Made by a program: the position numbers and the translations under genes
Assembly: GCA_002788865.1 (NCBI GenBank)
Contig: PFSC01000174.1
Location: 1 to 11,426 of the forward strand
Direction: 5' to 3'
DNA length: 11,426 nt
Origin: Candidatus Roizmanbacteria bacterium CG_4_9_14_0_2_um_filter_39_13
Lineage (GTDB): Bacteria; Patescibacteriota; Microgenomatia; UBA1406; GWC2-37-13
The notes under the pieces: model-generated
What the model was told of the DNA's origin: nothing
The model's input: the letters and a program-made list of their open reading frames with translations, nothing else
The model's database searches: none
Shown here: positions 7,997 to 11,426 of the stretch, one piece after another
Layout: the number at the start of each line of letters is the position of its first letter
How positions within the stretch are numbered: position 1 is the first letter of the stretch

Positions 7997-8014
7997 AACA
8001 AAATACCCTATAAT
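7986..8014 (+). promoter_or_regulatory. Promoter of the LytR_C-domain gene
   Basis: TTGAGT (7986-7991), a 17-base spacer and a consensus TATAAT (8009-8014) lie at the end of recJ and just after its stop. Transcription would start near 8021, leaving an untranslated leader of about 29 bases with no Shine-Dalgarno sequence. The -10 box is flanked by CCC and GGGG, making a small inverted repeat whose role, if any, is unclear. Confidence 0.6.
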
Positions 8015-8049
8015 GGGGCTGATTCTTTTTAGAAATTTCAAATCTACAT

Positions 8050-8616
8050 ATGGTAAAAGTAATTATTGGGGCAATCGTTGTTGTTTTGATCGGTGCAGGT
8101 GGCTTTTTGTATTATCAATCTTCACAAAAAAAACTTGCAAATCCTCCAACTGAAACGGATGTGACAGTTGATGAGCAACCATCTCCAACTCCTACTCCTG
8201 AAGAAGTAGCAAAAGATGAGTATTCAATCGAAATCCAAAATGGAAGTGGGATTGCTGGCGAAGCTGGGAGAGCTCAATCACTTCTTGAAGGTTCTAATTT
8301 TGTGGTAGATTTAGCCGGAAATGCTGACAACTATGATTATGAAGAGACTGTGATACAGGCAAAAGAAGGAGTGAGCGATGCATGGGTTGATCAGCTCAAA
8401 GAGGCATTGAAAGAAAAGTATAGTGTAAAACCACGCGTTGAGACTCTTGACGATGCAGATTCGGACTCAGATGTCGTAGTAATAGTCGGACAAAATGATG
8501 CTGGTGGCACATCAATGGTTGTTGAAGAAGTAGTTGACGAAACAGAAACTCCAATCCCAACGACTGGAGTGACTGAAACTAAGATCCCAACACCAAGTCC
8601 AATCGTGAGTCAGTAA
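8050..8616 (+). CDS. Membrane-anchored protein with LytR C-terminal (LytR_C) domain
   Basis: The 188-residue protein opens with an uncleaved signal-anchor (about residues 4-22, IIGAIVVVLIGAGGF), followed by a Pro/Thr-rich linker (33-52). Residues about 58-152 match the LytR_C domain: YSIEIQNGSGIAGEAGRAQ with the NGSG motif at 64-67, then the NADNYDYEETVIQ stretch and VVVIVGQN. A second acidic, then Thr/Pro-rich, tail (about 158-188) follows. The domain is usually attached to LytR-CpsA-Psr wall-polymer transferases, but that catalytic domain is absent here, so the role at the cell surface is unknown. The N-in orientation with the domain outside is inferred from the Lys residues after the helix being few and the linker composition, and is not certain. 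It has its own strong promoter, so it need not be co-transcribed with recJ. Confidence 0.8.
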   Translation: MVKVIIGAIVVVLIGAGGFLYYQSSQKKLANPPTETDVTVDEQPSPTPTPEEVAKDEYSIEIQNGSGIAGEAGRAQSLLEGSNFVVDLAGNADNYDYEETVIQAKEGVSDAWVDQLKEALKEKYSVKPRVETLDDADSDSDVVVIVGQNDAGGTSMVVEEVVDETETPIPTTGVTETKIPTPSPIVSQ

Positions 8617-8648
8617 TGAATGACTTTAATCAAATTGAGTAGCTAATA

Positions 8649-8939
8649 ATGACACGTGTTTTAGAACAAATTATTATCATCCTTCCAATAGGAAATAGTT
8701 TGTTTGAGGAGAAAATTACTTCTTTCTTTGCACGGTGCTCGACTGTTCAGGATAATAAAGTACATTTTTCTCCCTCAGATTCCGAATTTCTTCCAAAAAT
8801 TTCTATTGAATTTCAGAAAGTTAATCCCACTCCGGGTTTAATTCCCCGACGCTTGCGTCGTGATTGTCATTCCTGCGAAGGCAGGAATCCAGTCTGGATC
8901 CCGAATCCCTCCAGAGGCGGGCAGGCAAGTTCGGGATGA
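8649..8939 (+). pseudogene. 5' part of an unrecognised gene interrupted by palindromic repeats
   Basis: I do not recognise this product. The first 57 or so residues, ending at SIEFQK (about 8819), look like ordinary coding sequence: LEQIIIILPIGNSLFEEKI, then a charged stretch. From there the frame runs into repeat DNA and translates into the Arg/Ser/Gly-rich peptide typical of such elements, ending at TGA 8937-8939, which is formed by the ATGAC end of the repeat. The piece starting at 8970 is in the same frame (both 0 mod 3) and no other stop lies between, so the two are best read as halves of one gene of about 260 residues without the insert. ATG 8649 has no Shine-Dalgarno sequence. Confidence 0.55.
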
Positions 8940-8969
8940 CACGAGATACCTCGACGCTCTGCGTCGGGG
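8821..8969 (+). repeat. Composite palindromic repeat with nested hairpins
   Basis: Three layers can be seen. TTAATCCC/GGGTTTAA (8821-8828 and 8834-8841) forms a hairpin with one T-T mismatch. CGACGC-TT-GCGTCG (8847-8860) and CGACGC-TCT-GCGTCG (8952-8966) are two hairpins that also pair with each other, CCCCGACGC (8844-8852) matching GCGTCGGGG (8961-8969). Between them sits the GTCAT...ATGAC element at 8866-8940. The length, with the flanking frame, keeps the host gene in register. Confidence 0.7.
8866..8940 (+). repeat. GTCAT...ATGAC palindromic element, second copy of the recJ element family
   Basis: The 75-base element is bounded by GTCAT (8866-8870) and ATGAC (8936-8940). It holds a perfect hairpin ATTCCTGC/GCAGGAAT (8869-8876 and 8881-8888), ATCCA/TGGAT (8887-8891 and 8895-8899) and ATCCCGAA/TTCGGGAT (8898-8905 and 8930-8937). 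The order of hairpins, the ends and the TGGAT-CCCGA core match the copy in recJ, while the part after it is longer and differs. It supplies the UGA that ends the upstream reading frame. Confidence 0.75.
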
Positions 8970-9584
8970 TTGATCATTGCACCCAAGGTACTGTTTTTGA
9001 ATGGGAATACCATCGAAGTGCCAATCAAAAATACAACGGGAAGAGTAAAAAAAAGTCCACACGAATATAAACCATTATCAATAGAGGAAGTAGTTTTTCG
9101 ACATAAAGGAGTTAAGATTGTTGAAATAGATCATATTGGTTTTAATCTTCCTTGGTTTGATGGGATACATCCGGATATTCTCAAACTGAGGACTCAGCTT
9201 TCAGATAAATCTGTTTATAAACTTTTTCCAACGGGAGAACCGTGGGATTTCATTCTTCCGGCAAGCGAGAAAGAGATACATGATCAGGAGACATTGGATT
9301 ATGCTGTGGTTCGACGACCAAAATTTGAAATTGTATCGTTTGATAAATCTTCTCGCCCGCTTATTCAGTTTGACGTACTTCTCAAAAAAACAGGAAAAGA
9401 ACTAAGTGAACTTTTCCCTGAAGGTATTTTCGATTCTGGACACAATAATGTTTGGGTGTATCTGAAAAATCCATATGATCTGGACATCTGTCTCGTATTA
9501 AATGAATGGAAAAAAGGGGATTGGGGTGAGTTTTTTACATCTTCTCCACCGTCTCAATCCCCAGAAGATTCAAGCCGTGCTTGA
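8970..9584 (+). CDS. Unrecognised protein, 3' part of interrupted gene
   Basis: The 204-residue frame reads as real protein: DHIGFNLPWFDGIHP (from D54), LFPTGEPWDFILPAS (PTGEPWDF at 87-94), a basic VVRRPKFEIVSFD stretch and VWVYLKNPYDLDICLVLNEW near the end. DHIGFNL recalls the first strand of glyoxalase/VOC folds, but this is a faint likeness and I do not assign a function. TTG 8970 directly abuts the repeat and no in-frame ATG lies near the N-terminus, so this is probably the remainder of the gene beginning at 8649, not an independent gene. The last 16 residues (Ser/Pro-rich) overlap the argS 3' end on the other strand and may be an extension past a lost stop. Confidence 0.6.
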   Translation: MIIAPKVLFLNGNTIEVPIKNTTGRVKKSPHEYKPLSIEEVVFRHKGVKIVEIDHIGFNLPWFDGIHPDILKLRTQLSDKSVYKLFPTGEPWDFILPASEKEIHDQETLDYAVVRRPKFEIVSFDKSSRPLIQFDVLLKKTGKELSELFPEGIFDSGHNNVWVYLKNPYDLDICLVLNEWKKGDWGEFFTSSPPSQSPEDSSRA

Positions 9585-11250
9585 GGACATGCGCAGTAGC
9601 TTGTGTTATGGCAAGTCTTAGATTTTTCTCATTTTCATTATCTGCTTTGAGAATTGAATTTTTTTGGTAAAACAAATTATACTTCTGTGAGAGATCGTAC
9701 AAATATAAGCACAGATAATTTGGGGCAAAGTTTTGAGCGGATTCTTGTACTACTTCAGGATATTTTATGAGTGCGCGCATGACTGCCAGTTCTTCAGTAT
9801 TGAGTGAAAAGGATTCCTCGGCTTTTATCGAAATGACATTGTTTGCGTCTTCTGATTTATTCAAAACTGATTTGCAGCGGACATACGTATAGACGAGATA
9901 GGGTCCAGAATCTCCTTGAAGCGTCGTTGCATCTTTCATGTCAAAATAGACATCTCCTTGCAGACCACTTTTTAAAAATGAATATTTGACCGCTGCAATG
10001 GCGAGCTTTTCAGCAACTTCTTCGGTTGATTCATAATCTTTGATGATCTGCTTTTTTGCTTCGTCCAAGAGCCACTCTCCTTCGACAACATTTCCCTTTC
10101 TTGAAGACATTTTCCCTCCCTTGAGGTGTACCCATCCATATTTCAAATGTTTCTGTTTGTCGGTGTAGCGTTTTGAGTCAGTAAGCTCTTCTACTTTAAA
10201 CGTCGTTGCAAAAAAACTGGTTTGTTCTTCTGTGACAACATGAATAATTTTATCAACTTCGCCAAAATCAGTTGTTTCTTTTTCAGCAAGGGGAAGTTCT
10301 TTTCCTTCATACGTAGGATATCCTTCTTTATTTAAGAATACGCGGGTGTAGACGCCATGCCCTTCTCCGTTGAATATAATCGCGCCATCGCTTTTTTCCA
10401 ATATATTTTTCTTTACCAGTTCTTCAATAAGTTCGATTGAGCGCTCGGCCATTTGACTTTCGAAATATTTTTTATCAAAAGTCGTGCCGATCCGTTCATA
10501 TTTTTCATCAAAATATTCCAAACTCCATGCTCGAGTTTGTTCGTACAATGGCATAATCCTTCCATCTTGATTGTAAATTTGCTTATTTATTTCAATAATT
10601 TCTTTTTTAGCCTCAGGACTCGTTTCATATGCTTCACTTCCTTTAACATATGCGTTTCCCAGAAGTGATATTTTTTCTCTTATGGTCATCGAGTTGATTT
10701 TTTCCTTTCCCAGTTCGTCCAATGCCGTAGGTGCCGCCCAGAGGGTTTTTGCGATATGCAAACCAACATCACCTTGATAATTTGCTCGAATAACGGTATT
10801 TCCGGTCACTTCAAGAAGCCGTGCTATCGTTTCTCCGGTTGTTATGTTTCTTAAGTGTCCAATGTGAAATAATTTATGAGTGTTTGGATGTGCGTATTCT
10901 ACAATTACTTTCTTGTTTTTTCCGAGGTGATATTCTTTGAAGGAAAAAATATTTTGAGAAGATTCTGAAAGGTTTTTTAAGAGTACGTTCTTTGATATCC
11001 ATACATTGATGAATCCTGGTTTTAGAATTTCTACTTTTTCGATGATATCATCTGTTTTTATTGCTTCAACAATAGTTTTTGCAAGCTCCATCGGATTCTT
11101 CTTTTCTGTTTTTGCAAGTTGAAGGGCAATATTTGTTGTGAAATCGCCAAAGTCTTCATTATTGGGAGGATTGATGTTGAGCTTGTCTGAAGAAAGTTTC
11201 AAATTTCTCAGAGTGCCTGTTAATATAGTATGAATATTATTTCTTATCAT
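9535..11250 (-). CDS. argS: Arginine--tRNA ligase
   Basis: ArgS charges tRNA-Arg with arginine using ATP, a class I synthetase that needs tRNA bound for amino-acid activation. The 571-residue protein has the N-terminal tRNA D-loop-binding domain with GDFTTNIALQLAK (35-47), the catalytic core with HIGH at 129-132 (KLFHIGHLRN) and the second signature KMSSR at 380-384 (KGGKMSSRKGNVV). The C-terminal DALR anticodon-binding domain closes with VLKHGLNLLGIETVEKM, the normal family end. Length is typical (E. coli 577). ATG 11250 gives the usual N-terminus. On the - strand an upstream frame ends at TGA 11249-11247, overlapping the start as ATGA, which suggests translational coupling. No Shine-Dalgarno sequence is seen. 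Its 3' end overlaps the convergent gene to the left by 50 bases. Confidence 0.97.
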   Translation of the reverse strand: MIRNNIHTILTGTLRNLKLSSDKLNINPPNNEDFGDFTTNIALQLAKTEKKNPMELAKTIVEAIKTDDIIEKVEILKPGFINVWISKNVLLKNLSESSQNIFSFKEYHLGKNKKVIVEYAHPNTHKLFHIGHLRNITTGETIARLLEVTGNTVIRANYQGDVGLHIAKTLWAAPTALDELGKEKINSMTIREKISLLGNAYVKGSEAYETSPEAKKEIIEINKQIYNQDGRIMPLYEQTRAWSLEYFDEKYERIGTTFDKKYFESQMAERSIELIEELVKKNILEKSDGAIIFNGEGHGVYTRVFLNKEGYPTYEGKELPLAEKETTDFGEVDKIIHVVTEEQTSFFATTFKVEELTDSKRYTDKQKHLKYGWVHLKGGKMSSRKGNVVEGEWLLDEAKKQIIKDYESTEEVAEKLAIAAVKYSFLKSGLQGDVYFDMKDATTLQGDSGPYLVYTYVRCKSVLNKSEDANNVISIKAEESFSLNTEELAVMRALIKYPEVVQESAQNFAPNYLCLYLYDLSQKYNLFYQKNSILKADNENEKNLRLAITQATAHVLKHGLNLLGIETVEKM

Positions 11251-11426
11251 GGTGATATGATAGCATATTTCAGCTTTTTAATGGAATCAGTATAGTTTTG
11301 TTTTTGTATTTTCCACCAAGCAGCCTGTTTTATTGCTTGTTTACAAATGAAAGGTACATTCAAATTTCCTGTTCCGCCGACATGGGTCGACAATGTAAGA
11401 ACCTTTTTAATATCAGGTAGACGCAA
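11247..11426 (-). CDS. C-terminal end of an unrecognised gene, cut by the right window edge
   Basis: The - strand frame entering from the right edge is open for 59 codons and ends at TGA 11249-11247, overlapping the argS ATG as ATGA. The other two frames of this strand hit stops early. The peptide contains KKVLTLSTHVGGTGNLNVP and KQAIKQAAWWKIQK, then a Lys/Tyr-rich end; the GGTG turn and the compact tail look like real protein, but I cannot name a family. An open frame of this length in AT-rich DNA could arise by chance, though the stop-start overlap with argS supports a two-gene unit. Confidence 0.5.
   Translation of the reverse strand: MRLPDIKKVLTLSTHVGGTGNLNVPFICKQAIKQAAWWKIQKQNYTDSIKKLKYAIISP
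11257..11262 (-). promoter_or_regulatory. Possible extended -10 element of argS
   Basis: On the - strand TGC-TATCAT lies six bases before the argS ATG, the same geometry as at nusA and rmuC, so a transcript could start at the A of the ATG. The bases also lie in the last codons of the probable upstream gene, and no -35 box is clear, so this is uncertain. Confidence 0.35.

Noticed and set aside
8838..9070. Small reading frames on both strands across 8838-9070.
   Set aside because: They are translations of the palindromic repeat, which is open in several frames because of its symmetry; there is no support for expression.
8937..9584. UGA recoded as glycine (code 25), since the two UGA stops in the window both fall in the unknown gene and all other genes end in TAA or TAG.
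   Set aside because: nusA, infB, recJ, rmuC and argS hold many glycines and none is encoded by in-frame UGA, which would be expected in code 25 lineages. Seven intact genes ending without TGA is not unlikely in AT-rich DNA.
9500..9600. Bidirectional terminator between the convergent genes.
   Set aside because: No inverted repeat with flanking A/T runs could be found; only coding overlap is seen.

Overview
The window looks like a piece of a small-genome bacterial chromosome from the Candidate Phyla Radiation (Patescibacteria). The reasons are the AT-rich coding style, an IF-2 that starts at its G domain, a shortened nusA-infB-DHH cluster without rimP, rbfA or truB, and start codons with no Shine-Dalgarno sequence. 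Microgenomates-type bacteria are my best guess, but the sequence alone does not fix the lineage.

Layout. Positions 1-1177 hold a frameshifted ISAs1-family insertion sequence cut by the left window edge. About 200 bases of apparently gene-free DNA follow, ending in an extended -10 promoter placed so that nusA mRNA would start at its own ATG. The + strand then reads nusA (1385-2488), infB (2567-4021), a degenerate DHH-fold protein with a Gln/Pro-rich tail (4040-5137), rmuC (5161-6132), recJ (6278-7996) and a membrane-anchored LytR_C-domain protein (8050-8616). Next comes an unrecognised gene (8649-9584) split by a composite palindromic repeat. On the - strand argS (11250-9535) runs convergently and overlaps the end of that gene. 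The C-terminal end of another - strand gene enters from the right edge and overlaps the argS start by ATGA.

Functionally the window joins transcription/translation core genes (nusA, infB, argS) with DNA maintenance (recJ, rmuC). The most unusual feature is a pair of related palindromic elements bounded by GTCAT...ATGAC. One lies in frame inside recJ and adds about 20 residues to an intact protein. The other sits inside a larger set of nested hairpins and splits the unknown gene with a single UGA. They resemble, in behaviour, the Rickettsia palindromic elements that insert into coding sequence. Other points of interest are the apparent loss of most catalytic residues in the DHH protein and the leaderless or Shine-Dalgarno-free gene starts. 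I see no CRISPR array, tRNA, rRNA or defence system, and no clearly novel multi-gene system.
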